Of a stretch of 64,000 nt of DNA, positions 27,001 through 38,671 are shown piece after piece; within the stretch, counting starts at the first letter, position 1, and each line of letters begins with the position of its first letter. A program made the translations under genes and the position numbers. The stretch comes from Perkinsus chesapeaki (taxonomy: Eukaryota; Perkinsozoa; Perkinsida; Perkinsidae). Below the pieces are notes generated by a model. That model was given only the letters and a program-made list of their open reading frames with translations. It was not told where the DNA came from and did not search any database. The stretch covers positions 2,739 through 66,738 of the forward strand of contig JAAPAO010000123.1 of assembly GCA_013115145.1 (NCBI GenBank). Reading direction: 5' to 3'.

Positions 27001-30000
27001 GAATTTGGATACGACGAGGTGCAGCAGCTCCGAGGCTAGAGGATCTTATTGACACTTGTCTTCAGGCGGAGGCTTCGGACCGGCCATTCGCAGCATTGCT
27101 GCCACTCGGGACAATTACTTCCCTCGGGGACGCCACCGTAAGGGCGAGGCTTCCTCTCGGTGCATGAGGAAGAACACGCTTCAGGTATCTTCAAGCAGCG
27201 GTGTCATTGGGAAGCAAATTGAGGTCGTGTTTACGGTACAGACGGCCAGTACGATCCTTTCCAACACTGACAAGCTGGTCATCACCTTCCCTGAGGGTTA
27301 TGAGATGCCGTCAGCATGCCTTTTATCTTCATCAACACCACCATCTAGGCTTCTAGCGGCGCAGCTAGAGACAGCTCCCCAGACCATGAACGAATGGACA
27401 TTGCCACACCTTTCAACGACAACTGCCGATGGTTCAGCTTCATCGGGTACCTCGAGCGGTGCCACGACGGGCTTGGCACTGCCCGCTGGGGTGGAGTGTG
27501 CATGGGACTCTTCGCACCACACTGTCAGTCTTCGACCCACTACTGTTGACATCTCTCCAGGATTGTATCAGTTTGAGCTGGTGAGGGTCGTGAACCCTAG
27601 CGACGTTCGGGAAGTGGTGGTTGATGCTACCTCCCCCTGCGGTATGTCTTCCTGCTTCAAGCTAGAGTCATTCCGCGGCGACTTCACCCTAGACTCGCCC
27701 ACGTACTATCCAGCGCAGGCTCTCAGCATGAAGATGGATGCGGCCAGCCTGGCGCCTATCACAGATGCTCAACGAACAGCCAGTGGACGCAACGATCGCC
27801 CTGGCAAGGAGAACAATGTGGTGCTCCAATTCAGACTACCAACTGACAAAAAATCTGGCGACTCGACCTTGCTATTAACCGGCCCCCAGTCCTTGGTCTT
27901 TGCCGAGGACTGCCTGGTCGGATTAGAGACCAGACCGGATAAGGTTTTCGGAGAGGGACAGCCACTCCCTCGGCAGTACACCAACTGGCCAGCGTCAGCC
28001 GAGATACGATCCTGTTCTGGCGGCCAAAACGTCGCTCGCATGATCGTGTCTGCGGGGCTCGAGAAGGAGAATCTTTACGCCTTCAGAGTGCGAATCCAAA
28101 GCAACCCTCTGGAGGAGCCTACTAATAACGTGTGGACTATCGCTCTTGGTGGAGAGAGCAGCGAACCCTTCCTCGGGTTCAAACTATGGTCCTTCCAGCC
28201 CGCTGAGGTCGTGCCCGTTAGCGTAGCCAAGAATATGCTCCGTGAGCAAGCGACGCAATTGGGCGTGCCTTTCCTGTTGGTGAAGAATCCGGTATCGATA
28301 TCCTTCACCACGCACAACCGGGTGGACCGAGACAGTCCGATCCGAGGCGGAGGGGCTGTCATCATGCTCACTGCTCCATCTGACTTCGCTTTCGTCACTC
28401 GCACGGATATTCCGCGCAGTCGAGAGTGCGACGGAGTAACCCTCGAGGAGCTAGCTGGTGATGACCCGGAGACTGAACCAGCCTCGGAGTTCCGGTAGGG
28501 CCTAAAAGGTCCTTATATAGTCCCCAAATCATCCATCGTCAGGTCTTCTGACTACTCCTGCATCATCTCCGATCCAAACCCTGATACGGCATCGACAAGC
28601 TTTGCCAAGTAAGACTTTGAGACTATCAATCAGCGGAGAATCTTGCTGATATCAGATACCATCGCCTCACCATGACCTTCCTCAGCGACAAACCATTGCT
28701 GCCAAGGCGTCGGTATCGTCTCACAGTCCTAGTCAATAATCCAGATGTTATCGTTGATACATCAAAAGGAGACTGGCTACTCCAGAGCTTCAGGAATGCT
28801 CTTGACGTGTAGGAACCACACGCACAGACTTAGTCGCAGTCGCTGCCATCTTAGGGAGGATCCTGCGATATCCGCACTGGATGAAACATCTATTCGAGGC
28901 TTCACTGTCAGCAATGTCCTCAGCGAGTTCGTCGTTAGGAATTTCGATTCGGCTATTGGGCTGCCGATTGTAGCCGGCAAGACCGAGGTGAGCTGTGTCT
29001 CAGCTCAGACGTGGTTGACTGCATTGCGCGACTGCTCAGATACCAGCGTTGTACATGTCGGTTAAGTTCTCGGCCAGGTTGGATCTAGGGGATATCTTCT
29101 TAATTGAAGCTCCGGAAGGCTTTGAGTTCGGCGCCGACGGTGACGTTTGCCGTGGATTCACTTGGATCACTACGCAAGGAAAGTGAGCATCGTCTACTCT
29201 CAATGGAAGGTTGTCCGCCCTCCTCCGAGCCTCACAACCCTCTGCAGTTACCTCCCGAACTCCCTTCCCACTTGCAGCGGTAGGATAATGCACCTTATCG
29301 TGGATGAGCCCACAGCTTATCCGTCTGGCCATGTAAGGAGCGCCCCCTCGCCCCCTGTATTTTCGTACACTTTTAGACTATCGAATGGACGATCTCTACC
29401 ATTAATCCACCCGAGACGCCTTTGCTCATTCACAACTATTGGAAGGCCGCTCACTTCCGTCGTTCCTCGCAAAATGCTGCAGTACGACGCCTGCTTGGTG
29501 GCCGTCTTAACCCAACACCTCAGGTATCGGTTATAGCGAGCGCCGTGCATGTATCTTGGACTGTGGTACCTCAACTGGAGAACTGCTCAGTGGAGCTCAC
29601 AGGGCAGATGCTTGCTGCCACCAGAACATCGGACATCGAGGTCGGTATGCCATCCCTTTGATAGGAATCTTTCCGTTTCAGATATCCTTCACAGCCGTCT
29701 CGGCAGCGGATAAATTGGTGGTGAGGGCACTACAGCCGCCGGGCTTTGACTTTGCCTCTGCGGTGGTGCTCTCAAGTGGGCATGAAATTCTAGAGTCGAC
29801 CGGCAATACTGTCAGTCTCCGCGTCGTGATCAGAGCTTGGGAGAGGAGCAAAGTCAGGCTTGGAAAGGTGCGCTGGTAGACCCCTGTAGGAGCATAATGG
29901 TGGACTTAGGTTCGACTGGGCGAAGGTGGCGGTATGACAGAGTTTGAGATAACTACGTTTTTAATAGACGAGAAGAAGGACCAGAAGTCCGCCTACAAAG

Positions 30001-33000
30001 AGGGTTTTAAGCAGCCTGGTGAAGCTAGACTTGTGCACCTCAATTTCCATCTGTCTGGTTAGGACTGCTAACCGTCCCCCAGGCTAGCTTATCATCATCC
30101 TTCAACTCGGATCCCCTAGCCCATCCTGTATCATCACAGTGGGGAGTCCAGCTCTCTACCCTCGATGTCGTGGTGGAGGCCACAGCTGTCCTCCGCAGTA
30201 CCATGACAAGGTATCTATGCTCTACTCATTGAGCGCCTAATGACACCAACCCTCAGGACGGCCCTAGCCGGTCAAGTGCTGTACATCAATGCGAAGTCCT
30301 TTGCTGTTAACGGCGAGGGGTTCAGCGTGAGAGATGAGATTAATAATCACACTCTAGAGGTAGCTCATGAGATCTGGACGCCATCTAAGCATCTTACTCG
30401 CAGATCTCCAACCTCACAGTGTCCGACGACTCTTTATGGTGCATTCTAATGGATCCGCTCCAAGCTGGGCACGTCTACGACATATCGATCAATGTCCAGA
30501 CGCCAGTGGATCGGCGCCGTATCTACCCGGAGCTCTTCGCTCTCTCGGCTAAGCAGCTCATCGCTCTTTCGCCCGAAAGTAAGACAGTTCTCTAGTCCAC
30601 GATGTGCTGACTCTGCTTGTTAGCTCTGGCGAAGATGACAATAGATTCAAAGTGGCTGTTGGAAACTAGACTACTCGAAGAAGATATTGCCTCCACCACC
30701 ACAACGAGGCGTCTGCCAACTAACACCAATGACCGGTGAGAAGTCTCCCTAGCGTTGTTGAGTTCACCACTGCATCAGGTACATGCGGTCACCGGACGAA
30801 CCCGAGAGTGCAGATAACTCATGGTTCGACATGGTGGCTCAGTTAGACTTCGAGGTTGTGCCAGCGTCCTGTCTCCTTTGTCCTCGGCAGCATCCGCCCG
30901 GCGCGTACATAAGGGTAAGTGCATTGTTGGCTCCTGTCTTACACATTACCATCAGGTATCGCTCGTGCTTGATCCTCAAGGGTCCAAGCCAGATATCCTA
31001 TACCTTGTGGCTCCACCTGACTTCACTTTTGCCACTCCAGACTGCTTACATCAATACCGAGGGACAGATATTCGAGGGTGCCGCCCAACCACTCTCGATC
31101 TTCCCGATGGGACTCAACGACAGGTAACTCAGCGAAGCCCGCCCACAGCACCTGTTGTCGTACTGTAAGCTATTCCACTTCACTGTTGTAATGGATGACG
31201 GTAGACTGCCTATAGACTCTATGTAAACCCTAAATGGTGTCCACCCGAGGGTGATTAGTTGGGGGCACCAAAGGCCCAACATGGGGAGGTCTTTTAGTCT
31301 GTTAGTGTTTCAAAGGGTCGACCACGTTCCCTCGAAATCGACGTGCATCTGGCGTCTGGCTGACCCCGGCGATAGCACTTGTGGCACTCAGCTTTCTGTT
31401 AGGCGGCAGTCCTTCTCGCTCGTCTAGGAGGCCTACAGTCTTCCCCGCAAAGCTTGAAGCTTTCTGTGCTGACGCCGAAGCAGAGTCCAAATGCGACTGA
31501 ATGGTAGTAGCTTCATCACATTGCGTCGTACTGGATTCGTACTCAGGTATATACGAGCAATCAAGTTCAAGAATGACCCAGCACCCGCACTGAGTAAAAT
31601 CTAGTCTCGAGTGTTTGCCCTCGAAGATGTGGTTAGTTTCCTCCTGTCAGGCTCCATAGACAACTTCGTGTACAATCCAGAAGAGCATATAGAAGTCGGC
31701 TGGTCTGAACACGAAGGCTTTGAAGTCAGGTAAGTGTTCTAGTTTAACTTGCAGCAAAATTGCCGTGCCTCCTTCATTCAGGCAAATGGAGGATTCTCGT
31801 GTCCTTTATGGTGCGTTACCCAGCGATCAATACAATGACATTAAGTTGCTTATGGCCGTGGGTTTCACCACCAAGCAAACGTAAGAGCGACTCACCTCCA
31901 AAAGGGGTTACATTTGTTATGGTCAGATTCGATCTAGCTGGGGGGGTTGTGAGAATCATTCTCCCGGACGACTTCAATATATTCTGCGACACCCTCGAGG
32001 TCTACTATCTCCCCGTTTCCACAAGCACCACGGATAAGTCCGTCCGAGCTTAAGAAATTCAGCTCAGATCTGAGCCCTTTGCAGGTGTAGCGTCACCCGG
32101 CCCACGGGAACTAGCAGGCCGGTTGTCGAGTTGCGACTGGTCGATCTACTAACGCCTCGAGGTCTGCATTTGAACCCTCGGACTCTGTGGGCAAATTGAG
32201 TCCCTCTTCAGATTACGGCTTCTCGATACTCGTGAACACTCCTCAAGTAACAGCTAGTCCAAACGACTTCACTATAGTCCTCGAAGACCAAAGTGGCAAC
32301 GTGCAGGATGCAGCGATGACGATACCTGGTAGGATGGGTAATCCTTATGTCTTCTGTAGAGTTGTGCGCCGCTAGGTTTCACGGTCGAGTACGGAACACC
32401 GATAAGTGCGTCACATCGTGTCACGTTCCAGCAAGACTCACTGTCGTCCAAAGACCCAGAGGAAGCGACAGTCGCAAAACCTTCCCCAGCGGCGGGCAGC
32501 ACAGTGATGCTACAAGTAAGCTTCTAGCTAAGATACACTTCCTGGCACTCACTGCTATTTCAGGACGTTGTAGACTATCGAGTGACCCTGAGGTTCAACG
32601 TCATTAAGGTTTTCCCCACAGATGGCGGTGTGCACAGGATACGAATAGAGTACTTTTGTTCATACTTCCTCTCTTCCTCGGATTTCTTGCTCGCTTAGGT
32701 ACCCGATTGGAGTAATACACAACAAGGTTCAACAAGATAATATAAATGCATCATTTGGAGCGCAGATAAGCGGCCAACTTCGAACAGTAAGTCCCTTGCC
32801 GCACGCTGGTGTTAGACGAGTTTCCAGGCCACCGAAAAGGTGGAACTAGATGGAACGAACGCCATTGTATTGTTCACGAAGAAAGGATCCCAACGTCTCC
32901 CAGTGGGGCAGCATTCTATCAACGGTGAGCTCTCCTCCAGTACTGGCCGAATGACATGTGCCCTTAGTCCCTGTTACGCTGCCGGATTCACAACCAGATG

Positions 33001-33316
33001 CACCCGCATTCAACTTCTATCATTTGACGTTCTGTCGGGCGACTGGGAACTGCACGGCAGGGTAGTTGCCAATGTGAAGCGAGCTAAGTGACTGTCTTCA
33101 CGTTTTCAGTGCAACTTCCGGAGTCTTACTGACTTTCCCACTTCACGGCTTCAGCCTAGGGGATCCCGCAACCGATGGTGAGGAAATAGGGAGCGTTATT
33201 AGTGGTATTGGCCCGAGTCAGGTACCGATGCAAACATTGCAACATTCTCTGCGAGCCTATCACTAGTGTGTCAAGTATTTGTATTCGCCTTCGCCATGAT
33301 CATTTTATTAGTCTAG
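21059..33316 (+). CDS. Giant secreted Cys-rich modular repeat protein
   Basis: I read this 12-kb stretch as one multi-exon gene of roughly 3,000 or more residues. The first exon from ATG 21059 encodes a signal peptide (FRVSAVAFMAATLYFHTSTA). Splices at 21224-21296 and near 21410-21474 keep phase. The N-terminal third is Cys-rich, with recurring GGIYRLCYSSD, AVAACYCPDYD, EFDVCFCHGSC and GIMAVCYCAL motifs that resemble repeats in large alveolate surface proteins. The longest exon runs about 22412-25256. From about 25.3 kb diverged modules recur, each with a strand-like APxxFxF element (IHAPRHFDFGKAC; LTAPSDFAFVTR; IEAPEGFEFGADG; LVAPPDFTFATPDC) and a later YxFxVxVxNPx...NxW element (ARITVNNPSFPIG; YGFTIRIVNPLVEN; YAFRVRIQSNPLEE; YRLTVLVNNPDVIV; YGFSILVNTPQVTA). 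The end is uncertain: reading through gives ...LRAYH with TAG at 33264; splicing 33217-33266 gives a hydrophobic tail (CQVFVFAFAMIILLV) that would suit a membrane or GPI anchor. Role inferred as cell surface or wall. More than one gene cannot be excluded. Confidence 0.6.
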
Positions 33317-33418
33317 TAGCATTACCCAAATGGGGTAACCGTTGTTATATCTCCGTCATGAGTTGCGTAACAGTACGAAGTCAGGTTTCCTCGGAGTCTC
33401 GAAGCTGATATGAGCCTC

Positions 33419-33612
33419 AGTGTGTAAACCCGTAGTAAACACCGCAAGCTCCTCAGTTATTGCAGAGGCACACCTTCACAACTTTCCATTGGAGAAGGAC
33501 TCCAATCAGGAACCTCGCTCGCCCAGGGGCACGCTCACACAAGGTGAAACAAGCCCTCCCCGCACCTCGCTTATTTACTCTACGCACAACAAGTGGTGGT
33601 CCGCATTAACGC
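33419..33612. mobile_element. Dispersed LTR-like repeat, copy 1
   Basis: About 190 bp highly similar, in the same orientation, to 61679-61878. Shared blocks include ctcagttattgcagag, cacaccttcacaactttcc, aggaacctcgctcgccca and cttatttactctac. Both copies end ...cacaacaagtggtg(g/c)tccgca. TGGTG(G/C)TCCGCA directly after an ACA end resembles a tRNA primer-binding site abutting the 3' end of an LTR. No gag or pol frame is nearby, so these would be solo LTRs or relics. The repeat is seen directly; the LTR identity is inference. Confidence 0.6.
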
Positions 33613-33694
33613 TACAGAGGGCAGTGCTTTGTAACGAGAAACTACTACATAACACATAAACAAGTCAATAGTACTAAGCTGTACATACCAGCGC

Positions 33695-36600
33695 TCATAG
33701 AGCGTCTGAATTCACATACGAGTCAACAACAGTAGGAATAACGAATGGGTTGGACAAGGAACTTAACACACTGGAGAGGAATAGTGGACTACACGCGGTC
33801 TGCAGCAGGAAGAGGGCCGTTGACGTGGGAACAGTCAGTTCAGATCTCACCGGCGATTTCGCATATATTCGGTCATCGGCAGATGCCGATGGGTCAGTGG
33901 TGTGCGGTGTTATGGCCGCGTTGGACGACGCACCGCTCGGATGGGTACTCTTGATAGAATCCCGTTCTGTGACAGCCTCAGACGGAACCTCGGTTTCACC
34001 GGGCTTCTCGCTGGAGACGATGCTCGGTAGTGGGCCGTCTGATACAGGCGCTGCAACTTCCTTTGTTTCCTCGTCACAGTGAGTTGGAGTCATCTCGCTA
34101 CCGACCCACTCGGAAGGCGTCACATCCTCCTCACTTTCTCCAGCGGGCATGGAGTACTCGGCTTGGAATACCGAGGTATCCTTAACAGCACCACCATCCT
34201 CTTGCTCGACAAAGGTATCCTTAACAGCACCACCCTCCTCTTGGTCGACCGAGGTATCCTTAACAGCACCACCATCCTCTTGCTCGACAAAGGTATCCTT
34301 AACAGCACCACCCTCCTCTTGCNNNNNNNNNNNNNNNNNNNNNNNNNNNNNNNNNNNNNNNNNNNNNNNNNNNNNNNNNNNNNNNNNNNNNNNNNNNNNN
34401 NNNNNNNNNNNNNNNNNNNNGGTCGACCGAGGTATCCTTAACAGCACCACCCTCCTCTTGGTCGACCGAGGTATCCTTCACAGCACCACCCTCCTCTTGG
34501 TCGACCGAGGTATCCTTAACAGCACCACCATCCTCTTGCTCGACCAAGGTACCCTTAACAGCACCGGCTAAAGCGTCGACGGAAGTATCAATCGTATCTC
34601 CTGGTTCTCTTTGTGTGTCAGTGAGAGTCTGTGACTCATCTATATGCTCGGCTGTAGCGCTCTCGTGTGGTAGCCCAACTACGTCCATATCAGATGTTAC
34701 CAATTCTCTGTCCTCCACAGGGGAAGCCGTGAAGAGACTATCGTCACTAGTTGGTTCGACGTAGAACCCAGTGGAGCTCATACTGTCGTCGGTGGGAGCC
34801 AGGAGGTGCGCTACAGGTACATCCTCGCCTGCATCCTGCCGCGGTACTTCGCCAATAAGCAGCACTCCCTGTGGCATATCTAGATCGACGCCGGTAGTTT
34901 CGTACGACTGGAAAGAGGCTCCCCTCGCTTCGTTGTGTAGTGTTGCTTCAATTGAAGAACCCCCCGCTGTATCACTCCGTATTTTATCCCTCGACGTGTC
35001 CACCACCGTGGAATCTTCTTCATTCGCCGGCTGTTCTAAGGCGCTCTCCGATTCTCTCCCAGTGGTGTCCCTATCTTCAGCGACCTCTTGACTTTCGCCA
35101 GAAAGATGCCGTAAAGCCTTGCTAAAGAGGAATCTTTCCGAGTCATCATCCAGCTTTGATCGTCGCAGCCTCCACCGAGCAACTATCTCCTCTTTCATCG
35201 CCCTGGCCCGCTCGCGATACTTCTGATAGTTCTCGTTGAGCCATTCTCCCGTTGCGATCATATTGTCCCGCAATTTGCCGTAGCTATCCGGTTCGTCGGA
35301 AACTTCAGCAATCCCCAAGTCCAGCGGCTCCTCACTAACAATGTCCCCCGAGACTTTTTCTTCAGGAATGTCATCCGAGGGCGGAGCGACGCCAACCGAC
35401 TCTGGCTCTCGTAAAATTTCGGCCTCCTTCTCGTCAACTGATGGTTGACCTTCAGAGACTCTGGGGAAAGTGACCTCTTCTTCGCTTGCCCGGATGGGCT
35501 CGGGCTCTCCCTGTGTAGCATCGGTGAGGATACCCTGTGCTTCCTCCGCTTCAGGAGCATCGATAGTCCTCTCGGAGACTACAGGTTCTACTGTAGCGTT
35601 GGCTTGTTGAGTGGGTTCGGGCGCGCTAAGTACTTCCTCCTCTGGCTCTTCTTCGCATGCATCTAAAGGCTCGGCCGCAGCAGGAAGCTCCTCTGTGGTT
35701 TGTGGCTCTTCGAGGGCCTCCTGAGATTTCTGCTCATCAGTCACGGCAGTCCTGGCACCGTTGCCGTTAACCGTCTCTGGGTGCTTGGCGAATGGGTTGA
35801 GACTCCGAGACACAACCTTCCAGGCGGAGTCGCTCAGCGCAGCCTGTAGCTGAACAACACAGAGGAATTATTTAACCTCGGTGAGGCCTTTGGGCTTCCG
35901 AGCTACCTCCTGATCAGCAGCGACCTCCGTGAGCCTCTCCTTCAACAGCTCTGATGTGGCTGGGTCATTTACAACACCTTGAGCCACCCGAGTGGCTACT
36001 TCCTGGACAGCGTCGTATACAGCTTCAGACCTGATTGGAGCAGAATTGTGTCGGCCAACTGTTAAGGTGTTGGCACCTGACGGTATCGGAAGCCGTCTGC
36101 GAGAGCTTCTCCTGGACATCAGGTCGCAGGACTAGTTCCCCGGTCCACTTGGCAGCCTGGTCCTGGACTACCTGCATGTAGATTGTCGACACCACAAGTG
36201 ACGACACTTGTTGGATAACTGATAGCAGGAGTTATGAAGGGCCGCTAGATGATTCCCCTACTATATGGGTCTTTGCACAAATTAGCCACCAGATCCTTAG
36301 CAGCCGATTGCACTGCATCCAGCCGAATGACCTTTGCCATAAGACCGCCAATATCGCCTGAGCTCAGCAGATGTAGAGTGCAGTTGAATAGAATGGCGAG
36401 GCGTACTCTGCCTGCTATTCAGCAGCTGCATGACCCAATCGCCGGCCACGCCCCTCAAGGATTCGTCAGCTAATATTTGTTCAATCATCTTCCTAACAGT
36501 GGCCTGGCCCACGGGATGAGATGGAGTCAACGGCGCGATGAATCTTACTTCGGCCGCGTCCTGAAGATCCTTATTGCTAATCGTCTCTCGGACAACGCTC

Positions 36601-37071
36601 GCGCCTTGCGTACCAACCTGATGAAGTGGCGTAGAAGGGATAAACAACGCTGGAAAGTTCTACAGTTGATGTTATCTTGTCCTTGTTCATCCATAGTGCA
36701 AATAGAGAGAACCCAACAAGTCCGGCTGCCAGCTGTAACCGCCGTGATCTAACCTAACACGCGGCATCAGCAGATAGTATGGATCCTCCGCGGTTTGATA
36801 GCGGTTATTAGAGCTTCCTGTTGATAGCGTTTAACCGAAGAGTCTAGAACAACAAAGCGCCAGCTCCTCTTACCCCAGCCATTTTAACTAGCTGATCCAC
36901 CTTCGTTGCAACAGCTTCCCCATAAAACGAGTGCAAAGACGGTGTAGGATTGTGAGTCGCCGGGGGTACAGGATTCCTATAGAATCGTCTAGGCAACGAG
37001 CGCGACACTGAAGTGACAGGACGGAGATGAGCAACATGCCGCCGGAGGACAGGTGACGTCCGACGAAGCAT
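33695..37071 (-). CDS. Mitochondrion-targeted helical-repeat protein
   Basis: Start at 37071: MLRRTSPVLRRHVAHLRPV then SRSLPRRFYRNPVPP, an Arg-rich acid-free leader typical of a mitochondrial presequence. A TM exon near 36720 gives LAAGLVGFSLFALWM. Then come repeated amphipathic segments of about 35-40 residues: ILADESLRGVAGDWVMQLL, SAAKDLVANLCKDPYSRG, VVQDQAAKWTGELVLRPDV and EVATRVAQGVVNDPATSELL. A large acidic exon (35813 leftwards) is rich in Glu/Pro/Ser and contains 13-residue tandem repeats (VDQEEGGAVKDTS). The C-terminus (33695) holds a hydrophobic stretch (ALFLLQTACSPLFLSSVLSS). An N gap interrupts the repeat array. I recognise no named family; an inner-membrane structural role is a guess. 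Confidence 0.65.
34170..34570 (-). repeat. 39-bp coding tandem repeat array
   Basis: Units of 39 bp start at plus positions 34176, 34215, 34254, 34293, then after the gap 34432, 34471, 34510 and a degenerate one at 34549. Each encodes 13 residues on the minus strand, in two alternating flavours: VDQEEGGAVKDTS and VEQEDGGAVKDTF. Being a multiple of three, copy number can vary without breaking the frame. Confidence 0.92.
34323..34420. other. Assembly gap (98 N) inside the repeat array
   Basis: 98 undetermined bases. The sequence stops at unit position 30 and resumes at position 29, so the true missing length should be 37 plus a multiple of 39. 98 does not fit and also breaks the reading frame. 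Confidence 0.97.
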
Positions 37072-37514
37072 TAGTTAACGTAAATCAGTGAGGAACTATC
37101 AGTAACCCCAGTGGCGGTCACTCCGTTGCTTGAAGTACGCGCAGGCAGCTGATATGGTTGATTCAGTTGGCTTATGCGGGCGGGGGCGATGGGATACTGC
37201 GGCTTGGTTTGCTCAGAGATGCTACCGTCCTTAGAACTAAGCCGAACTCAAGGCATTCAGTTTGTGGTGGTAAACGTTATGCGTTCGCCATGACCATTGA
37301 ATGAGTACCGAGGTACATAGTGGTGTTTAGAAATATAATAGAAAGGCTGATGTCGGGCTCACAAGTGAAAGAGTCCATAAAAGGAAGGATACAGAATTCC
37401 TGAAGTAACCAAAGTAATGAAATGTTATCACATAAACTAGTTCTGAACAAGCCTATGCGATCCTTGCTACGAAACTCCTCTCAATAGAGAGAGTAGATCA
37501 TAGCAGTCGCTGGC
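37072..37514. other. Intergenic region
   Basis: 443 bp between the start of the mitochondrial repeat protein and the stop of the next minus-strand gene. No ORF, repeat or structural RNA recognised. Confidence 0.5.
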
Positions 37515-38431
37515 TCACGCTTGTGCTGCCACACTGGCGTGTTTGTCAGCATAGATCTGTTGGGCGAGTTGATGATTCTCATAGGTGATGACAGGGTTGC
37601 TGAAGAAGTGTGCGACAGGCTCGCGATGGTGATGGTTGAGCGCATCCTCGTCCCGGATGATGGCCTTATGTTGCTCTCTCTCCAAGGTGCAGGCAGGAAG
37701 GTCGTACTTCTTCACCCTGTTAGCGTCGTCCAAGTTGAACTCGTCGTGCATGGTGCCAAGGTCGTGGGCGGTGCAGTTTTCACGATGGCCTAGATACTCA
37801 TCGGCCTTGCTCTTCTCCCAAACAAGTTGGTCGAAGCGCCCCTTGTTAGCATAGCCAGGCTTGCCACGAGGGGGATAAGCCGTGACCGTTTTCTCAATAG
37901 CAGAGCCATCATATGCCTCATTCGGCAGGCAAGCCGCCTTAGCGTGGTCGGGAAGGACGACTGGCTCTTGAGCTGGCTTCTGAGCACCAGGTTGGAGTCC
38001 CTTCGACAAAGTTGCTGGATGGTCATGTGCATACTGCAACTCTGATGAGGTCTCGTCACGATGGGATACAACATCGACAGATTTGGGGACCTCAAAGGTC
38101 TGATGAGATAAACCAGATACGGGCTGTTGGTCTAACGGTAGTCGGGGTATCTGCGAAAGAAGCTAATCAAGCTAAGGACCGTCGAGGGGTAGTCGTCCTG
38201 AGCGGAGGATAACCAAGTGGCAAAAAGGCCCCTCGGGGAGAAGACGACTTGAGGCGTTACCTGTTCGTGAACGATAGCGCCCTTGACAGCATCATGTCTG
38301 TGCTCATTCTTCCTCTCAACATCCTCGACAGTCGGATAGGCCTGGAATGCAATGAGATCTTAATGGTACAAGGGACGCCTAAATCAAGCGGCACTTGCCT
38401 GTCCAGTAGTGAGGGTATGAAAACGCTGCAT
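37515..38431 (-). CDS. Unrecognised protein, about 249 aa, with GC-AG intron
   Basis: Three exons join in phase 0: 38431-38399 (MQRFHTLTTGQ), 38341-38261 (AYPTVEDVERKNEHRHDAVK...) and 38150-37515. The first intron (38398-38342, 57 nt) starts GCAAGT and ends CAG, a GC-AG intron; the second (38260-38151) is GT-AG. The product is hydrophilic, rich in His, Asp and Lys (RDEDALNHHHREPVAHFF; YPPRGKPGYANKGRFDQL), with no signal peptide or TM segment. It is probably a soluble or cytoskeletal protein, but I recognise no domain. Gene structure is well supported by phase and composition. Confidence 0.65.
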
Positions 38432-38671
38432 GAAGTTCTCGCCGAACATTCAGGAAATTTAGAAACAACGATAAGATATTAACTGAAAGGAGGCTGTGTA
38501 GTTGTACCCATCGCGGAGAGTTACCAGATCGGTCACGGTGCATTTTCAAGCTATGTACACGCGTGCCAGTTACGCGCGCACACCCGCAAAGCCCGTGGTC
38601 AGTCCCTCCCCGAACAACAAGATAGGAGAGCAGTTTCGGAGACCACAGTACACAAGGGGACTCGATGGTAC

